From: Oscillospiraceae bacterium
GTDB taxonomy: Bacteria; Bacillota; Clostridia; Oscillospirales; Acutalibacteraceae
Length of the DNA: 64,000 bases
Assembly (NCBI GenBank): GCA_902790325.1
Contig: CADARP010000010.1
Span: 16,535 to 80,534 of the forward strand
Direction: 5' to 3'
Shown here: piece by piece, positions 43,370 to 51,427 of the stretch
Numbering within the stretch: position 1 is the first letter of the stretch
Layout of the letters: the number at the start of each line of letters is the position of its first letter
Made by a program: the position numbers and the translations under genes
The notes under the pieces: model-generated
Databases searched by the model: none
Told to the model about the DNA's origin: nothing
The model's input: only the letters and a program-made list of their open reading frames with translations

Positions 43370-44313
43370 ATATCCGATTCCTCCGCGCTCTGGCGCATCA
43401 GGAACCGTATCATGATACCGAGTCCGAGCAGCATCATGCCGAACGCGCCGAGCATCCAAGTCGGCCACCAAAGCTGACCGGTCTGCGGCAGCTTATCCTC
43501 CATCGAGATGATCGGCGGCGCATCCGGCTCATGCGGACTGGTCGTGTACGGCTGTGTCACCGGCTCGCGGGACGGCGGAGGCGTCGTATGTGACGGCGTT
43601 GTGGGCGTTTCAGGTGTCCCGGGAGTACCGGGACGTGTTGTGCCGGGCGGTGTTCCCGGATTCGTTGTCGGTACGGGATTCGTAGGAGATGTGGGCGACG
43701 TGGGAGACGTCGGGCTCGTCGGAGACGTCGGGTCAGTCGGAGACGTCGGGTCAGTCGGAGACGTCGGGTCAGTCGGAGACGTCGGGTCCGGTTTAGAGGG
43801 TCTCGGCTTCGGAGAAGCCTGGACGTCATAGACGAAATCGTCGCCCATCGACATGGGCAGAGAAACGCAAAACGCGTTGATCGTCTCGTACCCGGCTGCC
43901 GGCTCGGTCTGGTATACCACATACAAACCGCTGTCAAGATTGGAGAATGTCGCCGTTCCGTCCTTGCCGACCACCTTTGAAACGGCAGGCAGACTGCGGC
44001 TTTCGACCAGCATAAACACGCGGCGTGCAAAATCCTCCGAACCGGCCTGAGAAAGAGGCAGACCTGCATCCGCAAGTTCCGGCACCCATTCAAAGCCGTA
44101 CGAATTGTCCATCGGTTCCCATTTTGCGATGCGGTACATCTTCAGACTTCCGCCGGAAATCGGATTGCCGTCGTAAGCCATTGTGAACGTGATCGAGCAT
44201 TTGCGGTCAAAATCGGGCACAGCCGCAAAAGCGCACATACAGGAACTTGCAAGCAGCAGGAACACGACGACCGCCGCAAGACAAATGCTGCATATTCTGT
44301 TATGTTTGGTCAT
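43366..44313 (-). CDS. LPQTG-anchored minor pilin or surface protein
   Basis: 315 residues. Signal peptide to about residue 30, a CnaB-like domain (~35-165, DSGLYVVYQTEPAAGYE), a Pro/Thr/Ser-rich stalk with DPTSPT repeats (~170-260), then LPQTG, a membrane segment and a positive tail. It is a sortase substrate. It overlaps the class C sortase by 14 bases and the second sortase by four, so it is part of one coupled transcript. It is likely the anchor or basal subunit, which is inference. Confidence 0.9.
   Translation of the reverse strand: MTKHNRICSICLAAVVVFLLLASSCMCAFAAVPDFDRKCSITFTMAYDGNPISGGSLKMYRIAKWEPMDNSYGFEWVPELADAGLPLSQAGSEDFARRVFMLVESRSLPAVSKVVGKDGTATFSNLDSGLYVVYQTEPAAGYETINAFCVSLPMSMGDDFVYDVQASPKPRPSKPDPTSPTDPTSPTDPTSPTDPTSPTSPTSPTSPTSPTNPVPTTNPGTPPGTTRPGTPGTPETPTTPSHTTPPPSREPVTQPYTTSPHEPDAPPIISMEDKLPQTGQLWWPTWMLGAFGMMLLGLGIMIRFLMRQSAEESDI
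43705..43788. repeat. 18-bp tandem repeat in the stalk region
   Basis: Unit agacgtcgggtcagtcgg occurs in three perfect copies (43723-43776), with one variant copy before and a partial copy after. It encodes DPTSPT repeats and could vary in number by slippage. Confidence 0.85.
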
Positions 44314-45184
44314 CGGCTCTCACTTCCTTCCTTGCACGTCTGCGACGCTCCGCGCGGCGCGAACGAATCATCACGCCCACGAACAGAACAAACAGAATCG
44401 GTGCTGCCACGATGGGCGCAACGATGCTCGGCTGGATGCGCAGTGCATCGCCCACAACGCGAATCTCACCGGCTTTTTCTTCGTTGCTCACACGGTGACC
44501 GCGCACGAGCATACGGTGCGTATTGATGCCGTACGGCGTACAGGTTACAAGCGTGCAGTAATCGCGATCCGGCACGAGCTTGAGCTCGCCGACCTCGGAC
44601 GGCAGCACGATGCGGACCTGGTCCACTTCATACGTCATCGTTTCATTCAGAACCTGAATAATAAAGGTATCGCCGATCGCAAGTTTGTCGAGATCGGTAA
44701 ACAGTTTTGCGGACGGCAGACCGCGGTGACCGGACAGAACGGTATGGGTCGTCTTGCCGCCGATGGGCAGCGAGGAACCTTCGATATGTCCGACCGCAAC
44801 TGTCAGAACCGCATCCGACGTGCCGTGATAGATCGGCAGGAAACAGTTGATTTTCTTGATTTCAATATACCCCATGATGCCGTTGCCCATGATGTCAAGC
44901 TGGCTGTTGTAGTCAGCTCTTTCGGCGTCGGTCAATTCATGCAGCGCGCCGATTTCGGCAATACGCGCATTGTATTCGCGCGCGTTTTTCAGCATCTGGT
45001 CGTAACGGTCGGAATCCATGTTGGCAACGGCCGAAACGTAGTCCGCGATCGCACGGGATGTGTGCAGAGAGTTCCAGTAATTGCTGACACTGGGGTATAA
45101 AAGCAAAGAAAGCCCCGCGAGAATGATGACGACAAGAAGGATCGAGGAACCTCGACCTTTCTTTTTTTGCTTCGTCTTCTTCAT
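44300..45184 (-). CDS. srtC: Class C sortase (pilin polymerase)
   Basis: 294 residues. N-terminal membrane segment, sortase domain with catalytic His in LSGHRGLP (~150), Cys in TLVTCTPYG (~213) and Arg in HRMLVRG. A second C-terminal membrane segment (IVAPIVAAPILFVLF) and basic tail follow, the class C pattern. It links pilin subunits through isopeptide bonds. The ATG at 45184 has GGAGAGG upstream. It follows the major pilin by about 185 bases, with a hairpin between. Confidence 0.92.
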   Translation of the reverse strand: MKKTKQKKKGRGSSILLVVIILAGLSLLLYPSVSNYWNSLHTSRAIADYVSAVANMDSDRYDQMLKNAREYNARIAEIGALHELTDAERADYNSQLDIMGNGIMGYIEIKKINCFLPIYHGTSDAVLTVAVGHIEGSSLPIGGKTTHTVLSGHRGLPSAKLFTDLDKLAIGDTFIIQVLNETMTYEVDQVRIVLPSEVGELKLVPDRDYCTLVTCTPYGINTHRMLVRGHRVSNEEKAGEIRVVGDALRIQPSIVAPIVAAPILFVLFVGVMIRSRRAERRRRARKEVRADDQT

Positions 45185-45281
45185 GCGGGCCTCTCCGAAA
45201 ATAAGATTCAAATCAGCTGCTCACTTTCAACCTTCCGACATTGCTGCGCGGGAGAGCAAAAGCGAACAGCCGCTTGTGTGT

Positions 45282-45325
45282 AAATATAGGCGGGAGCTTC
45301 TCGCCGGTTGACGAAAGCCCCCGCC
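45282..45325 (-). terminator. Terminator-like hairpin between pilin and sortase
   Basis: On the minus strand GGCGGG-G-GCTT and AAGC-T-CCCGCC around a loop, followed by TATATTT. It probably reduces sortase relative to pilin expression. Confidence 0.65.
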
Positions 45326-45368
45326 GAATCTCACACACTCAGGGATCTGTCAGGGTAGCCGATTATCC

Positions 45369-47027
45369 TTATTCGCTGTAAGCGTGCATGCGCTTTTTGG
45401 ACACCAGCACGACGACAGCGCCCACTACAAGGATGGCGCCGATGCCGTAGAACAGGTAAGTACCGATGCCGCCGGTGCTGGGCAGGATGCTACCGCTGTG
45501 GTTGACGACCTTGAAGCCGCTTGCCCACTTGGAGTTCTGCTGCGTCAGCGTGACGTGGCTGTTCTGCGCACCAACCTGCATCTCTTCACGGGAGGTCAGC
45601 GCATTGTAGCCTTCGGGAGCCTGCGTCTCTTCGAGGTAGTAGGTACCTTCGCCGAGACCGACAAAGCGGACGACGCCGGCTTCGATGGTATCGGATGTTG
45701 CTGCGTCGGGAGAAACTGCATAAGTCTTCATGCCCGTGGTCGCATCGGTATCAACAAGCGTAACCTTGATCTGGTTGCCGTTCGTCTCTGCATCGTACAG
45801 ATTGAATTCCGCACCGGTCAGGACGTTGTCATCATCGTCGACCTTGACCATATCGAATTCATAGGTATACACGCGAGCGGTATCTTCATCCGTCTGCTCG
45901 GAGTACGTCAGAACGACCAAGTTGTCGTTGAACGCCTCGGCGCCGCCGGTGCCGTTGGTGTTGCCAGCGATCTGCGCATCATCAGTCAGCGCGCCGGTGT
46001 AGAGAATCACGACCTGGTCGCCGGACAGAAGCTCGTCAGCCACATAATCTGCGGAGAAGGTGATCGCGAAATCACGGCCGTTTGGTTTGGGCGTGATGAC
46101 GATGTCTTCCGTGCCGTCATTGTCAGCATCGTAGGAATACACTTTGTTCGCCGCATTATAGTCAAACGTGATCGTCGTGGTGCCGCCGCCGTTGGCCTGT
46201 GCCTTGACAACGCTCATGCGGAAATTGCCGAGCTTGTTGCTGACTTCGACAAGTTTGGAGCCGTAGGGCATCGTATCCGTAAGGGTGATCGCCTTGTTGG
46301 TGTTGTCGCCGTCCGTCACGGTGATCTGGAAGTCGACAGGCTGGCCGATGGTCGCGCTGGTCTCGTCAGCATAAGTACCCGCAAGGTGGGTCGAGCTGGC
46401 GTCGACTTTCTTCTGGACGGTAGGAACGGAGTTCTTGTCGCCCACGGTAACCGTCGTGTTGGTCGTATCCAGTGCGCAGAGCGCGCCGAGAGACGTGGTC
46501 ACGAAGTAGTAACCGTCGCCGCCGACATCGATCGAAGCCGTATCGCCGGAAGCAACAACGGGCGTAGCGTTGGCAGCCGTCTTGCCAGCAACGTTCGCAT
46601 AGAACTTGTCGGCAAGCGTCTTGGCAACCGCCGTCTTCGCATCGCTGGTCAGGCTGTCGCCGTTCGTCAGCGTCACGAGGTAGATCGGGTTGTCGTTGCC
46701 GTCCAGCTGGGACGTCTTGGAGAACGTCAGACCGTCAACCGAGAAGGTGTCGTCCGTAGCAGGATTGCCGGTGACATTCTGGCCGGCCACAGCCGGAGTC
46801 GTCACAACAGACCACCACTCGGAGGAAGCGGACGTGGTGTACGTGTAAACAGGATCGGACGCGCCGGAAGGCGTGGTGTAAACAACGTCAAAAATCTTGT
46901 ACGCGTTGTAGGTTTCGCCCTCGAACGCCGGATCAACGGTGATGATGTACTCGCTTGCGAACGCTGCAATCGCCGTAGTGGAAAGTACGAGTGCGACGCA
47001 AAGCAAAATCATTGCAAATTTCTTCAT
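45369..47027 (-). CDS. Major pilin, LPSTG-anchored
   Basis: 552 residues. Signal peptide ending FASE, N-terminal domain (~30-200), pilin-motif-like VPTVQKK (~205) whose lysine could be the cross-link site, a CnaA/B-type middle domain, and a CnaB domain near 380-500. That domain has E-box YYLEETQAPEGYN. The end is LPSTGG, a membrane segment and KKRMHAYSE. This is the Spa-type fimbrial major subunit pattern. RBS is AAGGAG. It lies just upstream of the class C sortase. Confidence 0.93.
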   Translation of the reverse strand: MKKFAMILLCVALVLSTTAIAAFASEYIITVDPAFEGETYNAYKIFDVVYTTPSGASDPVYTYTTSASSEWWSVVTTPAVAGQNVTGNPATDDTFSVDGLTFSKTSQLDGNDNPIYLVTLTNGDSLTSDAKTAVAKTLADKFYANVAGKTAANATPVVASGDTASIDVGGDGYYFVTTSLGALCALDTTNTTVTVGDKNSVPTVQKKVDASSTHLAGTYADETSATIGQPVDFQITVTDGDNTNKAITLTDTMPYGSKLVEVSNKLGNFRMSVVKAQANGGGTTTITFDYNAANKVYSYDADNDGTEDIVITPKPNGRDFAITFSADYVADELLSGDQVVILYTGALTDDAQIAGNTNGTGGAEAFNDNLVVLTYSEQTDEDTARVYTYEFDMVKVDDDDNVLTGAEFNLYDAETNGNQIKVTLVDTDATTGMKTYAVSPDAATSDTIEAGVVRFVGLGEGTYYLEETQAPEGYNALTSREEMQVGAQNSHVTLTQQNSKWASGFKVVNHSGSILPSTGGIGTYLFYGIGAILVVGAVVVLVSKKRMHAYSE

Positions 47028-47152
47028 GGGTATCTCCTTCTTTCTTTGCTTAGAAATGATCCTTGAGTGAATTGTGTGTACGTACGGGCGTCGGTTGTCG
47101 GGACGTCATCTCCTTTCTGTTTCAATCGGGTGGATGGGCGGACTGTATAGTT

Positions 47153-47755
47153 TTAATAAAAACTAACTGGTTCAAACACGCGGATCGCATTGAACGGCCA
47201 GATGCAGCAGACGACCTTGCCGATGAGCTGATCCTGCGTAACGCAGCCGATCACGGAATGCCGCGAATCGATGGAGCCTGTGCGGTTGTCGCCGAGGACG
47301 AACCATCCGTCGTCCGGCACCCGCACGGGATATTCCACATCGGAGCCGCCGTTTGCTTTCGGCCGTGCATAACGCTCGACGATCCGGCGGTAATCGACCT
47401 CGACATTGCCGTATTCATCTACGCTGACGAGATCGCCGGGACCCGCGATGATGCGGCGCACCAAAATACGATTATTATAATAAAACGCAATGATGTCGCC
47501 CTTTTCGGGACTGCGCGTCTTGAGCGCGACAACGATCTCGTTCTCCGATATGGTCGGAACCATGGCTGTACCGTAAATGCGGAACACCGGCATCAGGAAC
47601 GTCGCGACAAGCACGGCGATCGCGGCAATGCTCAGCAGCACGGCGAGCGTGTTGCGCATAACGCTGCCGAAACGGCTGCGCGTCTCAACGCGGCGGATCT
47701 CCTGACGGATCTGATCGGACGCGGGGCGGGCAGCAGACGGTTTACGCTTCGGCAT
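47153..47755 (-). CDS. Signal peptidase I homologue, catalytic residues replaced (SipA-like)
   Basis: 200 residues: basic cytoplasmic start, one membrane segment (~34-55), then the S26 domain. The usual GxSMxPT box reads GTAMVPT, so the nucleophile Ser is Ala. The box with the general-base Lys, usually KRVI..PGD, reads ILVRRIIAGPGD, so Lys is Arg. The remaining fold box VLGDNRTGSIDSR is conserved. Both changes are read directly in the DNA. In streptococcal pilus loci a similar inactive homologue, SipA/LepA, is needed for pilus polymerisation. A structural role here is therefore likely. The ATG at 47755 overlaps the upstream coiled-coil gene by 14 bases. Confidence 0.9.
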   Translation of the reverse strand: MPKRKPSAARPASDQIRQEIRRVETRSRFGSVMRNTLAVLLSIAAIAVLVATFLMPVFRIYGTAMVPTISENEIVVALKTRSPEKGDIIAFYYNNRILVRRIIAGPGDLVSVDEYGNVEVDYRRIVERYARPKANGGSDVEYPVRVPDDGWFVLGDNRTGSIDSRHSVIGCVTQDQLIGKVVCCIWPFNAIRVFEPVSFY

Positions 47756-48020
47756 CCGGCTCGTCCTCCTTATGCTCACCGCACATCGCCTTGGCATTGG
47801 CAACATACATGTCGGCGGCGCGCTGGGCGTCCTCAAACACACGGTTCAGTTTCATGGCAGCCTCGGCAATGGAGCCGAGCGACTGGATGTCGAGGAGCTT
47901 TTGTTCGGATTCGGAACGAAGCGATTCGTTCTCTTTGCGCAGGGCTTCGTTCTCCTGCTGCACCTCCAAAAGAAGCCGCAGCAGATCGCGCCGGCCCATG
48001 TGCCGCAGATTACCCTTCAT
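47742..48020 (-). CDS. Small coiled-coil protein of pilus locus
   Basis: 92 residues, no signal peptide. A heptad-rich helix (~15-45, LLRLLLEVQQENEALRKENE) is followed by a conserved-looking helix GSIAEAAMKLNRVFEDAQRA and an acidic end. Similar small proteins, often mislabelled DNA repair protein, occur in clostridial pilus loci; this is from memory, not checked. The ATG at 48020 has GGAGAGG upstream; the frame also opens with TTG at 48038. It is the first gene of the operon, coupled to the signal-peptidase homologue. Confidence 0.72.
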   Translation of the reverse strand: MKGNLRHMGRRDLLRLLLEVQQENEALRKENESLRSESEQKLLDIQSLGSIAEAAMKLNRVFEDAQRAADMYVANAKAMCGEHKEDEPDAEA

Positions 48021-48078
48021 ACCTCCGAACCTCTCCAACTGTCAGAAATGCTCATAAAAATACATTTCGATTATAAAC

Positions 48079-48093
48079 CTATTTTCGAAATAG
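48079..48093. promoter_or_regulatory. Palindrome at pilus promoter, candidate operator
   Basis: CTATTTTCGAAATAG: arms CTATTT and AAATAG around TCG, directly downstream of the -10 box of the promoter at 48094-48122. Confidence 0.45.
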
Positions 48094-48122
48094 ATATTAG
48101 CACTAATCCGTGCAGATGTCAA
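48094..48122 (-). promoter_or_regulatory. Promoter of pilus operon
   Basis: On the minus strand TTGACA (48117-48122), 17 bases, TAATAT (48094-48099). The -35 is perfect, the -10 weaker. Confidence 0.65.
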
Positions 48123-48224
48123 GTGTTACTTTCAGCTTTTTTAGAATTAACCTGTTTTTTATCAAATCGAAAAAGTGAAGTGGTGAGAGGTCATCAATTT
48201 TTGGTGCATTTGCACAGCATTATC

Positions 48225-48253
48225 TTGCATTTTATACGTTGATGTGATATAGT
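48225..48253 (+). promoter_or_regulatory. Promoter of the alcohol dehydrogenase/secreted hydrolase operon
   Basis: TTGCAT (48225-48230), 17 bases, TATAGT (48248-48253), followed 30 bases later by AAAGGAG. It is the only clear promoter before the terminator at 56549. Confidence 0.65.
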
Positions 48254-48287
48254 AAATGTATACTTATTAAAAAGGAGCGATACCCAC

Positions 48288-49499
48288 ATGAGTTTGTACA
48301 CAAATTACTGCCGTACGTATCAAGGCGTATTCCGCGTAGCGACCAGATTTCTTGACTGGTCCGAGCCGATCCTGCTCAAGGGCGCGGGTTCCGTCAAAAG
48401 ACTTGCCGAAACAGTCAAGCAGAACGGCGACGACAGCGTGCTCGTTGTGACGGACAAAGGTCTGATGGGACTCCACCTGCTGGACGGGCTGTTTGAAGAG
48501 CTGGAAAAGAACGGCGTACGGTATACCGTATATGACGGTGTGCAGCCGAATCCGACCATTCCGAACATCGAGGAAGCCAAGGCGCTGTACGAAAAGAACA
48601 ACTGCAAGGCCGTGATCGCGTTCGGCGGCGGTTCGCCCATGGACTGCGCCAAGGCCGCGGCTGCGCGCGTGACCTGCCCGAACAAGCCGATCCAGAAAAT
48701 GCGCGGCACACTGACCATCCGCAAAAAGCTGCCGACGCTTTATGCCGTGCCGACTACGGCGGGAACCGGCTCCGAAACAACGCTTGCCGCTGTCGTCTCC
48801 GATCCGCAGACGCACGAAAAATACGCGATTCAGGATCCCGTGCTGCGTCCGAAATACGCCGTACTCGACGCGGAGCTGACCGTCGGTCTGCCGCCGCACA
48901 TCACCTCCACCACGGGTATGGACGCGCTCACGCACGCGGTCGAGGCGTACATCGGCCAGAGCAACACAAAAGAAACCGAGGAAGCCGCGCGCAAGGCAAC
49001 GCGCCTGATCTTTGATAATCTGGAGACGGCATACCGCGACGGAAAGAACATTGAAGCGCGCGAGAACATGCTTGAAGCCTCCTATCTTGCCGGCGTCGCG
49101 TTCACGCGCGCATATGTCGGCTATGTGCATGCCATCGCACACAACTTCGGCGGCATGTACGGCACCCCGCACGGACTGGCGAACGCGGTCATCCTGCCGT
49201 ATGTGCTGGATTGGTTCGGCAGCAGCGCACACAAGCGCCTGGCCGAACTGGCAGACGTTGCCGGCATCGTCACGACCGAAAAGACCGACGCCGAAAAAGC
49301 CGCGCTGTTCATCCGCAAGATCCGCGAAATGAACCGCGACATGAACATTCCGGAGCACCTGGATGTGCTGAAAGAGAAGGACGTCGAAACGATCGCGGAG
49401 CGCGCGCTGCGCGAGGGCAATCCGCTCTACCCCGTGCCGAAGATCATGAACAAGGCGCACTGCATCCTGCTTATCCGCAAGATCGGCGGGCTCAAATAA
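48288..49499 (+). CDS. Iron-containing alcohol dehydrogenase
   Basis: 403 residues of the Fe-ADH family. NAD-binding AFGGGSPMDCAKAAA (~107) and the metal-ligand stretch HAVEAYI ... YVHAIAHNFGGMYGTPHGLANA (~215-300) with its histidines are present. It oxidises an alcohol or reduces an aldehyde in the cytoplasm; the substrate is unknown. It heads an operon of five secreted hydrolases, so the aldehyde or alcohol may come from their products, which is inference. The ATG has AAAGGAG upstream. Confidence 0.93.
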   Translation: MSLYTNYCRTYQGVFRVATRFLDWSEPILLKGAGSVKRLAETVKQNGDDSVLVVTDKGLMGLHLLDGLFEELEKNGVRYTVYDGVQPNPTIPNIEEAKALYEKNNCKAVIAFGGGSPMDCAKAAAARVTCPNKPIQKMRGTLTIRKKLPTLYAVPTTAGTGSETTLAAVVSDPQTHEKYAIQDPVLRPKYAVLDAELTVGLPPHITSTTGMDALTHAVEAYIGQSNTKETEEAARKATRLIFDNLETAYRDGKNIEARENMLEASYLAGVAFTRAYVGYVHAIAHNFGGMYGTPHGLANAVILPYVLDWFGSSAHKRLAELADVAGIVTTEKTDAEKAALFIRKIREMNRDMNIPEHLDVLKEKDVETIAERALREGNPLYPVPKIMNKAHCILLIRKIGGLK

Positions 49500-49533
49500 G
49501 TTTAAACAAGAAGCATTTTACGGAGGTAGTCCT

Positions 49534-51381
49534 ATGAAACTGCGAACTGTTACCGCTGTATTACTGACCGTACTGCTTGCGTTTTCCTGCGCTGTCCCCT
49601 CTTTCGCTGCAGCGGAAACCGGGAAGCCGTACAGTCCCGTTGTGCATGCCGTGGACAACACGCTCGGCGTGATGCATGACGGTATCTTCCGCCCTCTGCA
49701 GAACATCCTGCGCAAGAAAAACATACCGACCTATGAGGCGTTCCGTGAAGCGGAACATCCGCAGTTCTATGCCGGGACCAACGGCGTCACAAGCGGGAAC
49801 GGCTGGAGCGCGGGATACGCATCCGCCAGCGTGATCCCCGTCGAGTGGCGGTGCGACGCAAACGGCAACGCAGATCCGAACGGATACTGCATCCGCAGCG
49901 GCAAGCAGAACACCGGCGGCTACCAGAACAAGGCCGCCAAGATCTATTCCGACCAGCGGCTGTATCTGTTCCTGCTGTCGAACGGCGCCGACGGCAACGG
50001 CAACGGCATTGCCGACCTTATCCTGTTTGCCAGTGTGGACGGCGTCGGCATCACGAGCGGCACCATGCAGAAAATGCGCGCCGGTATCGAACAGGCACTC
50101 GCGGGCTCCGGCATCACGCACGAGGATATCCTCGCGTGCAATGTCAGCGCAACGCACTGCCACAACGCGCTCGATATCCAGGGCATGTCCATTTCAACGA
50201 TCCTCAAGTACCTGCCGCGCTGTCTTGTAAAGATCCCGACGCGTTCGCTCGATGAGGAGATGGAAAACACGCTCGTCAAAAAGGCCGCGGAATGCGCAAA
50301 GGATGCGTTTGCCTCGATGGAATCGGGCACGCTCTCGTTCTTTGAGACTGACAGCATCGTGGGCTCGGGCGACCGTCTGCACGGCGGCGTCAAGCTCAAG
50401 GACTGGTTCTCCTGCTTCCTTTTCGAGAGCCGCAGCGGCGAGAAGACGATCCTTGCCAACCTTGCCAAACATCCGACCAGCTACTGGAAGAACTACAAAG
50501 CGCTGTACACGGACTTTCCTTATTATATGTGGCTGTCCATGAAGGATGAGGGCTATAACTTCCTGTTCACGCAAAGCGCACAGGCCACCATCTACGGCGG
50601 CGGCGCGCCCGAAGACGCCGAGGCCGACGCAGAGGCCGATGCATGGGCGAAGACATACGCGCTCAGCTACGAGGACTGGGTCGAGCGGTACGGCAAAACC
50701 TATGCCAAGCGCAACTATGACCGCGGCGGCGACTTCGGCGAACAGGATCTGAAAAATCAGATGAAAGACGCGTTCCGCATGACAAAGTTTGTTCTGGGCT
50801 ACACGGACAAGGCAAAACCGGTCGCCCCGACGCTGCGCGTGCGCAACAAGCAGACGCTGCTGAAACTGGACAACGGTCTGATGGCGCTCGGCGCGATCAC
50901 GGGACTTCTGGGCGAGGACGTCGTTTCGGTCGACGGTTCGGAGTCCGGATACGGCATGATCGTGGAGACGAACTGTCTGGAGATCGGCGACGACGTTGTC
51001 ATCCTCACAGCGCCCGGCGAGTTCTCACCCGCACTGCTTCTCGGCTCCGACCCCGATCCCGCTTCGAAGGACGGCGAATACTCCGCAAACACCTACTGGA
51101 ACGGGACAACTTCCTGGACCGGCAAGGAGTGGACGTACGACACGCTGGAAAACATCGTGCGTGAAGCGACCGGCGACAGCGACAAAACCGTTCTGCTGTT
51201 CGGTCTGACAAACGACGCGATCGGCTATGTCTACCCCGACGTTATGGCAACGCAATCTATCCTGGGCGCCGCGCTCTACCGGAACACGGACAGCATGACC
51301 AACAACATGATGCTGACAACCGGCACGACCAGCGGCTCGCAGTTGACAGAAAGCTATATCGCACTGCTGAAGGGAGAATGA
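49534..51381 (+). CDS. Secreted neutral-ceramidase-like hydrolase
   Basis: 615 residues with a signal peptide ending SFAAA. Similarities to neutral/alkaline ceramidase are the zinc-type CNVSATHCHNA (~205), LAKHPTSYWK (His), FLFTQSAQATI and LFGLTNDAIGYV (~565). The family cleaves the amide of ceramide; here the sequence is divergent, so another amide or lipid could be the substrate. The ATG follows CGGAGG. It lies 34 bases after the ADH gene. Confidence 0.78.
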   Translation: MKLRTVTAVLLTVLLAFSCAVPSFAAAETGKPYSPVVHAVDNTLGVMHDGIFRPLQNILRKKNIPTYEAFREAEHPQFYAGTNGVTSGNGWSAGYASASVIPVEWRCDANGNADPNGYCIRSGKQNTGGYQNKAAKIYSDQRLYLFLLSNGADGNGNGIADLILFASVDGVGITSGTMQKMRAGIEQALAGSGITHEDILACNVSATHCHNALDIQGMSISTILKYLPRCLVKIPTRSLDEEMENTLVKKAAECAKDAFASMESGTLSFFETDSIVGSGDRLHGGVKLKDWFSCFLFESRSGEKTILANLAKHPTSYWKNYKALYTDFPYYMWLSMKDEGYNFLFTQSAQATIYGGGAPEDAEADAEADAWAKTYALSYEDWVERYGKTYAKRNYDRGGDFGEQDLKNQMKDAFRMTKFVLGYTDKAKPVAPTLRVRNKQTLLKLDNGLMALGAITGLLGEDVVSVDGSESGYGMIVETNCLEIGDDVVILTAPGEFSPALLLGSDPDPASKDGEYSANTYWNGTTSWTGKEWTYDTLENIVREATGDSDKTVLLFGLTNDAIGYVYPDVMATQSILGAALYRNTDSMTNNMMLTTGTTSGSQLTESYIALLKGE

Positions 51382-51427
51382 TCCCTTCTTTCCAAGCGAA
51401 GCAAAAACATAGAAAAGAGGCACGATC

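Noticed and set aside
43508..43831. Glycine/valine-rich plus-strand frame over the tandem repeat
   Set aside because: A by-product of the repeat on the opposite strand; the real gene encodes an LPQTG protein with signal peptide.
47028..47110. Possible 19-residue leader peptide ahead of the pilin
   Set aside because: The ATG directly touches AAAGGAG, leaving no usable spacing, and there is no supporting pattern.
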